A stretch of 64,000 nt of DNA, from contig JXTC01000019.1 in NCBI GenBank assembly GCA_002914845.1, positions 91,634 to 155,633 of the forward strand. Reading direction: 5' to 3'. The position numbers and the translations under genes are program-made. This DNA comes from Trema orientale (lineage: Eukaryota > Streptophyta > Magnoliopsida > Rosales > Cannabaceae). The first letter of the stretch is position 1, and each line of letters opens with the position of its first letter. This document shows, in pieces, positions 23,801 through 35,006 of the stretch. A model generated the notes under the pieces. The model was given only the letters and a program-made list of their open reading frames with translations. It was not told the origin of the DNA and made no database searches.

Positions 23801-26039
23801 AGACCAGAAAGCTTCCATTCTTTGGACTGCAGAATTCCAGCAATAGAAAATGGTAAGAAACTGAGGACCATGACCGTAAATCCTTGACTGAAGTACCAGT
23901 GCCACTTGTGAGTTCCATAATAATCTCCACCAGAGGAAAGAAAATTGAACTTTAGAAAATTAAGAGGTACTATTATCCATGAACCATAAATCAATCGATC
24001 CAAACTACATGTAAGCCCAAGCACCAAGATCCTGACACATTAGCCAAAGAGTAAAGCAAACAAGTATTATAAACTCCACATATAAACCGACAGACCAGTA
24101 AAAGAATTGGCATATTGAAGGTTGTGAACAAATTTGTATTGTCCAGTCCACTATATCTATCTACTTCTGCATAATTACAATCACAACTTATTGTCATGTC
24201 AGAAAAATATGCTGAGCGAGAGTATTATAAATGAAAATTTGTCCATTGTCCTCTAAACGTGTATAGAGGACTACGTCATGTGGTTAAGCAACAAAATTGG
24301 ATATGTGCTAACATCATAAATGATGATGAACAACAACTTGTCCTGCCTCAGCACTTATCAAGTTCTTAGGAAACCAACCCATAATAATGGAAGACTCCAC
24401 TGACTCCAATATCCCAGCTAATCTTTCATCTTCCTAATCCTACCCATATTTCAGCAACTATAAGCAATAAATTGCATGGTTCACTCATCATTTTACACTC
24501 AATAACTGGTTCATCTTACTTAAAACTTGATTTTCATGCATTCATTATGCATAGGGAAACAATGTCAAACTATGCTAGGCCACCACTAATACTAATTGCA
24601 AAGAATTTAACAGAATCCATTATGTTAATCAATTATAAGTATGGAGCAGAGGTATAGGAGAAAATCTTCGGTCAAGAATTAGCAAAATATTAAAAGATTT
24701 CAAGTACATATAGTAGAAATGGATTAATACATACCCAATTGGAGCCACTTCCAGAAAAATGAATCTGAGTCTATCACGTGTCACAAATAGCTCAAGAAGG
24801 CCAATGTATAGCCATATGATGGCACTTGTTGGCCGTATACTACAAGCTAATGCTGCTATAGCCAAGCCTAGCTTCCTTGAAATCAAGGGTGGTTTGCTGG
24901 AAGATCTTTGCAAACAAGGCCAGTAGTATAGGCTAACAAGGGTAAGAACAGTTTCTGCAGTATTTGATAATGTACGAGTGATACAGAAAAACATGAACCA
25001 ATTCATCAACTGGGCAAAGAGCTATAAGGAAGTTAAGTATGAACATCTCACATAAAAAATTATTGGTGTCTAAAACTGTGCTCTTTAGTATGAACAACTT
25101 GACATGAGAATCCAAATCTGAACAACGAATTGGACATAATAACTATGATGTAAATTTCGAGAGAAGCACTTATTTAGAAGGATACAGCCCATTTGGCAAC
25201 ATGATCACCAAAAAGCAGAACAGATAGTTTGTACAAATACAAATCACCAACTGCTGAAAACATGGACTGCAGCAACCTTGGAGCCTTGATCTACAAAACA
25301 GAGTCAAGCATGTAACTAAAATATCAGACCCTATATTCCGTGCATCTGAAGATTAGCAAAAGCTTTCCAAAGGTAAAAATAATTCAAGGAACGATTTTTC
25401 AGCGAAATAAACGGTTGCAAAAAAGATACATCTATGTTCATTATGTCTTTATTCATGGTGATGAAACTTGGTCTAAACATGATAACTAAAGAATGCGACC
25501 GAGAAAGCATATAGATAAACACTGTATAGAAGACATCAGTTACCATGAACAAGGGGGTATCAAGACCCAGCAAGGCCAGAACTTTGTAAAGCAAAGCAAA
25601 GATCAGAGGATGCAAATAGCTACGAATGCCCTTCTTCCATTCCCAAGTCAAATGACCATATCTAAACAAAAACGAGAAAAATGCTCAAAACATTGAAAAA
25701 CCCCATTTTTGGAATAGTGTTCCATTAATAGCAAAATTTGCCACAAAAACAAGATTTACGAAACAAACAAGGGGAAACTGAAAAATACCCAAATGTGATT
25801 CGGTGAGCAACTTCAAGGGCTTGCCAATGCTCATCTGGATTGAAGTAGGTCTGCACCAACAGCGCATTTACGAGTCGAAAAGCCAAGCAGAATGCAAAGA
25901 TTTTTCTGGGTGAGACTGAGGGATTCGAATCATGGGCTTCTTCTGTTTGATCAGAATCTGAACTACTTGAGTTTGGTTTTCCAAAAGGATTATTAGTTAA
26001 GGACGGTGATGAAATTGCAGCTTTGTTTCTCTGCCTCAT
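20802..26039 (-). CDS. PIGB: GPI mannosyltransferase 3 (PIG-B/GPI10 type, GT22)
   Basis: Nine exons on the - strand: 26039-25789, 25661-25544, 25290-25186, 25021-24735, 24031-23750, 23609-23408, 23115-22964, 21162-21000 and 20885-20802. All have GT-AG borders and compatible phases, giving 547 codons plus TAA, the usual family length. The enzyme adds the third mannose to the GPI anchor precursor at the ER membrane; the Arabidopsis counterpart is APTG1. NPDEHWQ near residue 70 is the conserved acidic luminal-loop motif of GT-C enzymes. Also seen are [99 protein letters not shown] and the C-terminal [21 protein letters not shown]. Hydrophobic stretches through the middle fit a multi-pass protein. 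The ATG at 26039 (MRQRNK) fits the family; an in-frame ATG 27 bases upstream is possible. The gene is convergent with the FORKED-like gene. Nothing is broken. Confidence 0.95.
21198..22831. mobile_element. Probable solo LTR inside intron 7 of the PIGB gene
   Basis: The stretch 21203-22826 begins TGTTTTGGGG and ends TATACTCA, so it has TG...CA ends. ATTAT is present on both sides (21198-21202 and 22827-22831). A TATA box (TATAAATAG, about 21761) is followed by C/T-rich sequence like an R-U5 region. There is no coding sequence. Because the five-base duplication is AT-only, chance cannot be excluded. Confidence 0.5.
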
Positions 26040-26050
26040 TGTTACACCAA

Positions 26051-26177
26051 CTTGGGAAATGTCCAAAATCTTGGTCTACTTATGTCTCCCTGCTTAAAAA
26101 TAAATAAATAAATAAATAGATAAATATGGAACTTGGGAAGTGTCCAAAACCTTGGTCTAGTTATGTCTCCCTGCTTA
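26051..26177. repeat. 46-bp direct duplication just upstream of PIGB
   Basis: CTTGGGAAATGTCCAAAATC at 26051-26096 and its copy at 26132-26177 both end TTATGTCTCCCTGCTTA and differ by about three substitutions. An AAAT-repeat run lies between them. The pair sits in the upstream region or 5' UTR of the PIGB gene. Confidence 0.85.
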
Positions 26178-26573
26178 TGTATAGATGTTTAGAACTCAGA
26201 AATTTGTCCGAAAAAAAAAAAAGAAGATAAATAGGTAATATGGAACTTGGGCATGAGAGAGAGAGAGGAGATTCTGGTGCTTACAGTCGGAGCTGCGAGA
26301 GAGAGAGATAGGAATCTCTGATCTCATGGCTTGGTTTGGTTTGGACTTTGGAATTTGTCTTTAAACAAAAAAATAAGAGTATTTTCTCTTATTTTGTTTT
26401 TTGAAAAACAAAAATGTGTCTGGTAATATGTTTTTGCTTTTTGCTTTTAAAAACGAAAAATGAAAACATGTGTGGTAACAATTATTTTTGTTTATAAAAG
26501 TGAAAATTAAAAAAAAAAATAACATAACAATATACAATTTCTAAGACAATGTTGACATTTTGAAAACGTCGTG

Positions 26574-26800
26574 AATAAATAAAGAGGGATGAGAGAGAAA
26601 GTGGAAAAAAATAGAGGGAAAAGAGAGAAGAGAAAGTGTAAAAAAAGAATAATGAGAGAAAGTTGAGAGAGAGAGAGAGAGAAAGAAATAGAGAGATGAG
26701 ACAAAAAATTGAGAAAGAGAGATGAGAGAGAGAGTGGAGAAATAAATAGATAAGAGAGAGTGTCAAAAGAGAGGGATGAAAGAGAAAGTTGAGAACTAGA
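26574..26800. repeat. GA/AAG-rich purine tract
   Basis: About 230 bases are mainly GAGAGA, GATGAGAGAG and AAAGAGAG words. The two overlapping - strand frames here (26482-26884) are Ser/Leu-rich translations of this tract and are not genes. Confidence 0.8.
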
Positions 26801-27088
26801 GACGCCAGTGTTTAACAGAATAATAAATTCTAAAATCAAATATAGATCAATGCTTAATTGCAGTGCCAAAATTAAATTTAACATTTGTCACATAATCATA
26901 GTAACAGCATAGTGATGCCTACAAAATTCACATACAATGATTAAATTAGATATAGAAATAGATTGACTACAAACTCCAAACTCATACAAAGATCAAGCCA
27001 ATTTTTCCTGACCAAGGATCGGGAACAAAGCCAACCTATATGTAACAGAAGAAAATTGATTTATACATATAAAATCACAAAGATTAAA

Positions 27089-27093
27089 GGTAT
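27089..27093. repeat. Target-site duplication, left copy (GGTAT)
   Basis: Five bases immediately before the 5' LTR, repeated exactly at 35002-35006 just after the 3' LTR. Five bp is the usual duplication for LTR retrotransposons. Confidence 0.9.
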
Positions 27094-27793
27094 TGTTGAG
27101 TCATGCTTTGTATCATCAATCCTACTCTCATATTTTGAAATTAACAAATATATGATCAAGAACTAATAATCTACTTGAGTGTGTAGAAAGTTTAAATTAA
27201 AAGGATCACAAGACATTCAAAATGGATTATGGAAAAGGGCTTCAAGACAAAGATCAAGAATACAAGACTTAGATCAACAAAGATTTTACACTTAGTTCTT
27301 GTACTTGAATATTTGTCTACACTTTATATGATCTTAATGGCTTAAATGATTCATATAATTAGAATTTTAAAAGCTAAACTGTCAAATCTATTTATTTCTA
27401 ATTAAAATATAAAATTTATTTTACATGAGCTTTTAATTTGATTTATGAATTTTTATAGTCTCTATATTACATATTAAATCAATTTATAAAATTACTTTTT
27501 GGAAATAATTGAAAAATACTTGAAATAAAATTGGAAAACTACTCTCAAATAGAATCGGCAGACCGGTGGCCAGAATCAGTCGACCGATTCCTCTGCTTTC
27601 CATTTTTAACGACTTTTTAATATCCGACTGTTAGAACCGCATTTTCAACGGCTAGTATTTTCGGTCTACCAAAAATGACAGATTGTCTGTCAAATGGTCT
27701 AAAACGGCTAGTTTTCATTCTAGTCTTTAAATAGAAGTCTTTTTAACACTTGAAACAACTTTTGAACATTCTTACATTGCTTTATACATACTT
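27094..27793 (+). repeat. 5' LTR, 3'-truncated
   Basis: It starts TGTTGAGTCATGC and matches the 3' LTR until ATACATACTT, where it switches to gag sequence. The last about 633 bp of the LTR, the primer-binding site and the start of gag are missing. Confidence 0.85.
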
Positions 27794-27797
27794 GTTA

Positions 27798-28351
27798 AGT
27801 GATTGTGATTTATCATATGAAAATTTGTTAAGTGATTTCAATTATTTGCACAAAAATTATGGAAAACTCATTTTGAAGAACAAGGCTCTTAAAAAGGAAA
27901 TTCTTAGTTTGTCTAAATAGGTTGAAGAATTTACAAAAGAAAAGAAAGTGAAATCATTTTGTAGTAGTTGTGATATTTTGTCCAAAGAAAATACTTCCTT
28001 AAATGACAAAGTTTTAGATTTGACCAAAATAGTCCACAAATTTATAAATGGAAAGAAAAATTTTGATATGATGCTTGGTGAACAAAAATATATTTTTAAT
28101 AAAGGAGGTATTAGGTACAAATCTTCGATAAAATAAAAATACCTCAAAAATTACTTTGTGAAAGCTAGTACTAGTGACACCAAACACACGTACACTTATT
28201 GCAATCAAAATGGACATACTAGTTTTTCATGCTTTGTGAAGAAGAATGAATATTTTGGTGGAAAACTAGTTTGGGTACCAAAAGAATCTAGAACTAACAC
28301 TCAATGACACAAATTAGTATGGGTACCAAAAGTCAAAATTTGATTCTTATT
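27798..28351 (+). pseudogene. Copia gag C-terminal remnant
   Basis: The fragment encodes a charged coiled-coil segment (LKNKALKKEILSLSK, then SCDILSKENTSLNDKVLDL) followed by a zinc-knuckle-like YCNQNGHTSFSC and the repeated KLVWVPK phrase. The first cysteine of the expected CX2CX4HX4C knuckle appears as tyrosine. In-frame stops occur near 27918, 28134 and 28306. The N-terminal half of gag is deleted. It would have encoded the structural protein of the intracellular particle. Confidence 0.75.
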
Positions 28352-28383
28352 TGTAAGTATAAAAGAAGAAGAACTTTTAGTTC

Positions 28384-31300
28384 TTGGATAATGGTTGCTC
28401 CAAACACATGACTGGTGACTATTCCTTGCTTTCATCGTTTACAAAAAGGAATAGAGGACGTGTCACTTTTGGAGATAATGCTAAAGGCAAGATTTTGGGT
28501 ATAGGTAACTTTGGCTCTATTTTATCTCCTATTATTGAAAATGTTTTGCTTGTTGATAACCTTAAGCACAACTTACTTATTATAAATCGACTTTGTGAGA
28601 AGGGTTATCGTGTCATTTTTGAACCTTCCAAATGCTTGATTGAGGATACTTATTCAAAAGAAATTATTTTTGAAGGTGAAAGAAAAGACAATATTTATAC
28701 TATTGATATTGAAAAATATTTTAGTCATTCGGTTTTAAAAGATGACTCTTGGCTTTGGCATAGAAGACTTGGACATGCTAGCATGAAGACTATTTCTAAA
28801 CTTTCTAAGAAAAGCTTGTTAATGGTTTACTTAGTTTACTCTTTGAAAAAGACAAGGTTTGTGATGCATGTCAATTTGGAAAACAAGTAAAAAGTTCTTT
28901 CAAATCTAAAAATGTCATTACTACTTCTATACCTTTGCAACTACTACACATAGATTTATTTGGACCATCAAAAGTAGCAAATCTTGGTGGAAAATATTAT
29001 TCTTTTCTGATAGTAGATGATTTTTCAAGATTAACTTGGGTTCTATTCATTACTCATAAAAATAATGTTTTAAATGTACTTACTATCTTTTGTAAGAAAG
29101 TACAAAATGAAAAAGGCTACACCATCACATCTATTAGAAGTGATCATAGTGGTGAGTTTGAAAATGAAGAAATGGAAGTATTTTGCTACAAAAATGGTTT
29201 TGATCATAACTGTTCGGCTCCTAGAACTCCACAACAAAATGATATTGTAGAAAGAAATAATAGAACCTTACAAGAAATGGCGCGAAGTATGCTAAATGAA
29301 AATGGTTTGCCAAAATATTTTTGGCCGAAGTGGTAAGTACCGCTTGTCATATTATAAATAGAGTTATGATAAGGCCAATTTTAAACAAAACACCTTATGA
29401 GTGGAAAGGTAGAAAACCCAACATTGGCTATTTTAAAGATTTCGGTTGCAAATGTTTTATTTTGAATACTAAAGATAACTTGGGAAAATTTGATTCAAAA
29501 TACGATATTGGTATTTTCTTTGGATATTCTACTGCTAGTAAGGCTTATAGATTTTTTAATAAAAGAACATTGGTAGTAGAAGAATCTATGCATGTTACTT
29601 TTGATAAGTCTAACACTCTCCATGAGGAGAAAAATTGGATGATGATATTGTATTTTTGGAACCAAGTTTAAATGAGCCAAATGTAAATGAGAAGTCGAAT
29701 GAAGAGAAAGGCACTCAACTACAACAACAAGATCTTAAGGAAGAAAAGGAAAGCGACAATGGTAACACTCTCTCTCTTTCTCAAGATTTAAAATTCAAAT
29801 ATGCTCATCTTAAAGACCAAATTCTAGGTGACCCCTTACAAGGAGTCAAGACTAGAGCATCACTTAGAAATATTTGCAATAACATGGCTTTTATCTCTTA
29901 AATTGAACCAAAAAATTTTAAAGATGCCGAAAATGATGAATCATAGATTTTAGCTATACAAGAAGAACTAAATCAATTTGAAAGAAGTGATATGTGGGAA
30001 TTAGTTCCAAGACCGAAGGACCAATCGGTTATTGGAACTAAATGGGTCTTTAGAAATAAAATAGATGAGTATGGGGTGATTGTGAGAAACAAAAATAGAT
30101 TAGTGGCTCAAGGTTTCAATCAAAAAGAAGGTATCGATTATGAAGAAACCTTCGCACCCGTAGCAAGATTAGAGTCCATAAGAATGCTCTTAGTATTTGA
30201 ATGTTATAAAGATTTCATTCTATATCAAATGGATGTTAAGAGTGCATTTCTAAATGGATACATTTTAGAAGAAGTTTACGTAACCCAACCCTCTGGTTTT
30301 CAAAATCATAAGTATCCGGATTATATTTTCAAATTGAAAAAGGCACTGTATGGTTTAAAGCAAGCTCCAAGAGCTTGGTATGATAGATTAAGTAAGTTTT
30401 TGATTTTAAATGGTTTTACAATAAGAAAAGCAGATACTACTCTTTTTATTAAAAGAAAAAAGGGAAAAATGATTTTAATTCAAATCTATGTTGATGATAT
30501 TATATTTGGTGCTACTAATGTGTCTCTTTGTGAAGAATTTTCTAAATGCATGCATGATGAGTTTGAAATAAGCATGATCGGAGAACTCAATTTCTTTCTC
30601 GAACTTCAAATCAAACAAAGCAAAGAAGGCATTTTAATCAATCAATCCAAGTACATCAAAAATATGCTCAAGAAGTTTGACATGGAAAACTCCAAATTAA
30701 TGAGAACACCAATGAGCTCTACAATCAACTTGACAGAGACGAAAATGGTAAAGCAGTGGATATTACTAAATATCGAGGTATGATCGGCTCACTTCTTTAC
30801 TTAACAGCTAGTAGACCAGATATAATGCTTAGTGTTTGTCTATGTGCTAGATTTCAATCTAATCCTAAGGAATTACATCTTAGTTCAGTAAAACGTATAT
30901 TGAAATATTTGCATGGCACTATGAATCTAGGATTTGGTATTCAAAAGACACACACTTTAACATTATAAGTTTTTCGGATGCGGATTATGCCGGTTGTCAA
31001 ACCGACTGCAAGAGCACTAGTGGCACTTATCATTTTCTTGGTTAAATTCACTTGTGTCATGGTTTAGTAAGAAACAAAATTCTGTTGCTCTTTCCACTAC
31101 TGAAGCTGAATATATCTCTGCTGGTAGTCGTTGTGCTCAAATTCTTTGGATGAAACAAACTCTCATGGATTTTGGAATGCATTATGAACATATACCTATT
31201 AAATGTGATAATACTAGTGCTATCAATTTGTCCAAAAATCTAATTTTGCATTCACGTGCTAAGCATACTGATATTAGACATCATTTTCTTCATGATCATA

Positions 31301-31440
31301 TGCAAAAAGGTGATATTGTTCTTGAGTTTGTATGCACTGAAAAATAACTGGCTGATATCTTTACTAAACCTCTCAACGAGGATCATTTTTACATGATTCG
31401 TAGAGAACTTGGCTTGATTGATCTAAATGAGCTTCATTGA
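28384..31440 (+). pseudogene. Copia pol: protease, integrase, reverse transcriptase, RNase H (broken)
   Basis: Domains in order: retroviral-type aspartic protease region beginning DNGCSKHMTG (the usual catalytic Asp-Ser/Thr-Gly is Asp-Asn-Gly here); the pre-integrase zinc-binding HRRLGHAS with a following CDAC; the integrase core with HIDLFGP, IRSDHSGEFEN and NDIVERNNR supplying the D,D,E residues; reverse transcriptase from MWELVPRP through TKWVFRNK, KSAFLNG and the catalytic YVDDIIFG; then the connection and RNase H with ASRPDIML, FSDADYAG, LSTTEAEYIS and LADIFTKPL. The frame shifts near 28820-28870, 29330, 29630, 30740, 30960 and 31040. In-frame stops occur at 29899-29901, 29944-29946 and 31345-31347. 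Several stops fit C-to-T change of CAA or G-to-A change of TGG. The final stop is at 31438-31440. Confidence 0.92.
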
Positions 31441-31921
31441 TTACGTATGTGCTTAAATTTTGCGTTATTTGTTGTGTATAATCTTCAAATTGTTGATTTT
31501 CCTTTCTCCGTTCGTTGAAATGATTTTACTGTTTTAAACCGTTTTTCATTGAAAAACTGCGAAAACAGGGGAATTCTACCGAAAAATCCCTCTGGAAACG
31601 GCTATAGCTTCTGGAAGAATTCTACCGAAATCGCACCGTTCCGCGAGTATTTAAGCCACTTTGACGTTTTTCTTCAGCACTTTTCACATTCTCTCAACCG
31701 AAACCTCTTTTCACGCCCTATTTTTATCTCTTCTCATTCCTACTCAATTTTCTCACCAAATCTCTCAATTTTCATCTAACCAGAGTTGATGTTATCGCTT
31801 TTCTACTCTTGATCTTTGCTTTTCACATTGTTTTATATCAAAATCTGATTTCTCTTTCTTCCAAACCCTAGAATTCCGAAAATCCCTTATGTGTGTGTCT
31901 CTATTGTCTTCTCTTGATTCT

Positions 31922-33145
31922 ATGGCTCCTAGAAGAAAAAACCCAAGGCGAAAGGGGAAGGAAATTTGCCCTGAGGAACAAGAACAACGCACTAAGGCAC
32001 GGTTAGACACTCCTCTTCTTGAATCCCCTGCCCTCATGACCAGGTATAAAGAAATCTTTTCCAAAAAGAGTATCGTTTGGGGTAGAACTTTCAATTTTAG
32101 GGATTTATCATATGTCAATTTTCCTGATTATGTTGAAAATATAAGATAGACTGAATTCTGCTCCATTAGGGAGACAGGGTATCCTAGATTGGTTAGAGAA
32201 TTTTATTCCTATGCTAATATTTCTAGAGGTCAACATGCAATATATGGTTCTCTTAAGGGAATTGATTTTGAAGTGATCGAACAACTCCTAGCTGATATCC
32301 TTCATCTTCCTATAGGTGGTTACAAGTTTCCTATTACCAACACTTGGTCTACGATCGAGGGATTTGATCCTCAACAAGCCCTACTCCGTGTCTGTTCCCT
32401 TGATAGTTTCCAACCTAAGCCTCGTGTCACTGATCTTACTCTAGAGGCTAGAATTCTCTTTCAATTCGTGTCTCAGAACATGATCCCTAGAGCTGGTCAT
32501 AGGGATGCACTTGCCTTTGGTGATATCTGTTTTGTTGATTCCATTCTTGTTAGTATAAAGCTAGATTTACCATTCTTTATCTTTCATGAGATGGTCAATG
32601 CTATAAAGAACAGGAGATCTTCTCTTCCCTATGGCTTCCTTCTCACTCATATCTTCCAACACTTCAACATTCCGACCATTGATGAGGCTAAACGCAAACA
32701 TTGGCCTATAGATGTGGAGATTAACAATAAGACTTTTAGTCTTATGGGCTTTACCTTTATCAACAATGCATGAGTGGCCAAGACCAGACAGGCACATGAG
32801 CAAGAGGTAGGCGCTCCACAAGAAGCTGGAGGAAGTGGTGCTAGGGCTGTTGAAGACACACCTGAGGAGACTCATGCTGAGGAGGCTCCTGCTCCACAAG
32901 AAGGCACTCCCACTCAATCTTTCGACTTTGCTGAGGCCTTCAACAGTCTTTCTGAATGCCTCAACACCATCCAGCTAGACATACAACATCTTCATGACAT
33001 TGAGCTTGAGCATTACCAGATTCTCTCAGCTGATGTCAACTCAGTCTGTCAGATGTCCGAAAGTCAATTCCAGATCATTCAAGATCAGCAGGACGAGATG
33101 ATGAGGATGATGCAGTCTTACTTTAGGCGTTTCCCTCCTCCTTAG
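31922..33145 (+). pseudogene. Third ORF after pol (putative plant transposon protein; env position), two stops
   Basis: One continuous frame of about 408 codons runs from ATG 31922 (MAPRRKNPRRKGKEI) to TAG 33143-33145, interrupted only by TAG at 32147-32149 and TGA at 32771-32773. The N-terminus is basic. The middle (SRGQHAIYGSLKGIDFEVIE, ADILHLPIGG, LTLEARILFQFVSQNMIPR, FIFHEMVNAIKNRRSSLPYG) resembles the domain annotated as putative plant transposon protein (Transposase_32). The tail is Glu/Ala/Pro-rich, then a Gln/Met-rich helical region. I see no clear signal peptide or membrane helix, so an envelope role is not supported. It lies between pol and the polypurine tract, as in Sireviruses. 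Its function is unknown. Confidence 0.75.
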
Positions 33146-33638
33146 TTATCTACTTTTATCTTTTTTTACTTTGTGGATTGTTGGTTATTTCTTGTATGAA
33201 CTCATTATTTTCTATGGTTGCTTGTATAAACTCCTTATTTGCTTTATAATGAATATTATGTTTTACTATTCTCTCTTATGCATTGTTTTGATGATATCAA
33301 AAGGGAGAGAATATATGTGATTTAAATCTTTTCTCAATTGGTATCCATGAGCATTATTTAATTGGTATCCATGAGTGTTTTCAACAAGTAGTATAAGCTA
33401 TGCTTCTTATTCAAAATATGCACATTTTATAAGTGGTATAAGCTATGCTTCTTATTCAACAAGTGGTATAAGCTATGCTTCTTATTCAAAATATGCACAT
33501 TTTACAAGTTTAAGGAGGAGTTTTTACTCTCTAAAATTAAGCATATTTTGAGGGGGAGCTTTCAAAGTCGGTAAGAACGCTTATCTCTACTTATTTTGCA
33601 TTTCTTACCTCTTTTTAAATCAAATGTTTGTTATTATC

Positions 33639-33649
33639 AAAAAGGGAGA
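33639..33649 (+). other. Polypurine tract
   Basis: AAAAAGGGAGA lies three bases before the 3' LTR (33653). It primes plus-strand synthesis in LTR retrotransposons. Its position supports the 3' LTR start. Confidence 0.8.
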
Positions 33650-33652
33650 TAT

Positions 33653-35001
33653 TGTTGAGTCATGCTTTGTATTATTAATCCTACTCTCATATTTTGAAGT
33701 TAACAAACATATGATTAAGAACTAATAATCTACTTGAATGTGTAGCAAGTTTAAATTAAAAGGATCACAAGACATTCAAGATGGATTATGGAAAAGAGCT
33801 TGAAGACAAAGATCAAGAAGACAAGACTTAGATCAACAAAGGTTTTATACTTAGTTCTTGTACTTGAATATTTGTCTACACTTTATATGATCTTAATGGC
33901 TTAAATAATTCATATAATTGAATTTTTCCAAAGCTAAACTGTCAAATCTATTTATTTTCAATTAAAATACAAAATTTATTTTACATGAGCTTTTAATTTG
34001 ATTTATGAATTTCTATAGTCTCTATATTACATATTATTATAAAGTCACTTTTTGGAAATAATTGAAAAAGACTTGAAATAAAATTGGAAAACTACTCTTG
34101 GACAGAATCGGCAGACCGGTGGCCAGAATCGATCGACTGAATCCTCTGCTTTCTATTTTTAACGACTTTTTAAAATCCAACTGTTAAAATCGCACTTCAA
34201 ACGGCTAGCATTTTCGATCTACCGAAAGTGGACTTTCGGTCTACCAAAAATGATAGAATGTCTATCAAACGGTCTAAAACGGCTAGTTTTCATTCTAGTC
34301 TTTAAATAGAAGTCTTTCTAACACTTGAAACAACTTTTGAACATTCTTATATTGCTTTATACATACTTTTAAACTGTTCAAAACATCTTTTGTGAATCAA
34401 ACTTTCAAATTCACTTTTCCACAAAAGTCAATTGAGCAAAATTAGACTATATTTTGTGTTCTCATTTATTCTCACTAGGCTTATCTTGTATCAATCCTTT
34501 CCATTAGCGAGATTCTAGTTGAGTGTATCACCAAAAAAAAAAAACAAATTTTATTTGTGAGATAAGGTTGACACCGGATTCATAAACAACCCGGTTTAGG
34601 TGAGATTGGTACCAGAGTCTAAACAATCCGTGTTAGGCGTGATAGAGCCGGATTCAAAGCTATTGTAAAGGCGTGAGTGTGCCTAAGGAGAAAGTACTCG
34701 GTGTGTAAAAGGGACGGTCAAGCCATTCTCTTGATCCGACAGTGGATAACTCGAAGCAGGTTGCCAAGAGCCGGGGACGTAGACAAACCGTCGTGTTTGT
34801 TGAATCTCGTAAAAATAGTGTTTGCATTTCTCTATCTCTACATCTTTTATTTACTTATCTTGAGCTTGTGCATGCAATTTATCTATTTTTACTTGCTATT
34901 TCTCCAACTTGCTATATTTATGTTATTATCAAGAAAAGTTCGCAAAAGTTCTTAAAAACTCAATTCACCCCCCTCTTAGTTTAGCTAGCCTTGGACTTAC
35001 A
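33653..35001 (+). repeat. 3' LTR, complete (1349 bp)
   Basis: It starts TGTTGAGTCATGC and ends TTGGACTTACA, followed by the GGTAT duplication. TTTAAATAG at 34301-34309 is the likely core promoter. Downstream R-U5-like sequence includes a CACCCCCCTC run near 34966. Confidence 0.88.
34301..34309 (+). promoter_or_regulatory. LTR core promoter candidate (TTTAAATAG)
   Basis: A TATA-like word lies in the middle of the LTR and is conserved in the 5' LTR near 27726. Confidence 0.5.
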
Positions 35002-35006
35002 GGTAT

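Larger units (their letters stand above)
27094..35001 (+). mobile_element. Ty1/Copia LTR retrotransposon, Sirevirus-like, degenerate
   Basis: The element runs LTR - gag remnant - protease - integrase - reverse transcriptase - RNase H - extra ORF - polypurine tract - LTR. This order, with integrase before reverse transcriptase, defines Copia. GGTAT duplications flank it. The complete 3' LTR is 1349 bp; the 5' LTR keeps only about the first 700 bp. Over the first roughly 290 aligned LTR bases I count about 14 substitutions, so the insertion is not recent. The long LTR and the ORF after pol suggest the Sirevirus (SIRE) group; that assignment is inference. All ORFs carry stops or frameshifts, so it is not autonomous. 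Confidence 0.92.

Noticed and set aside
26482-26884. Two overlapping - strand frames, Ser/Leu-rich
   Set aside because: They translate a GA-rich purine tract in different frames. Low complexity.
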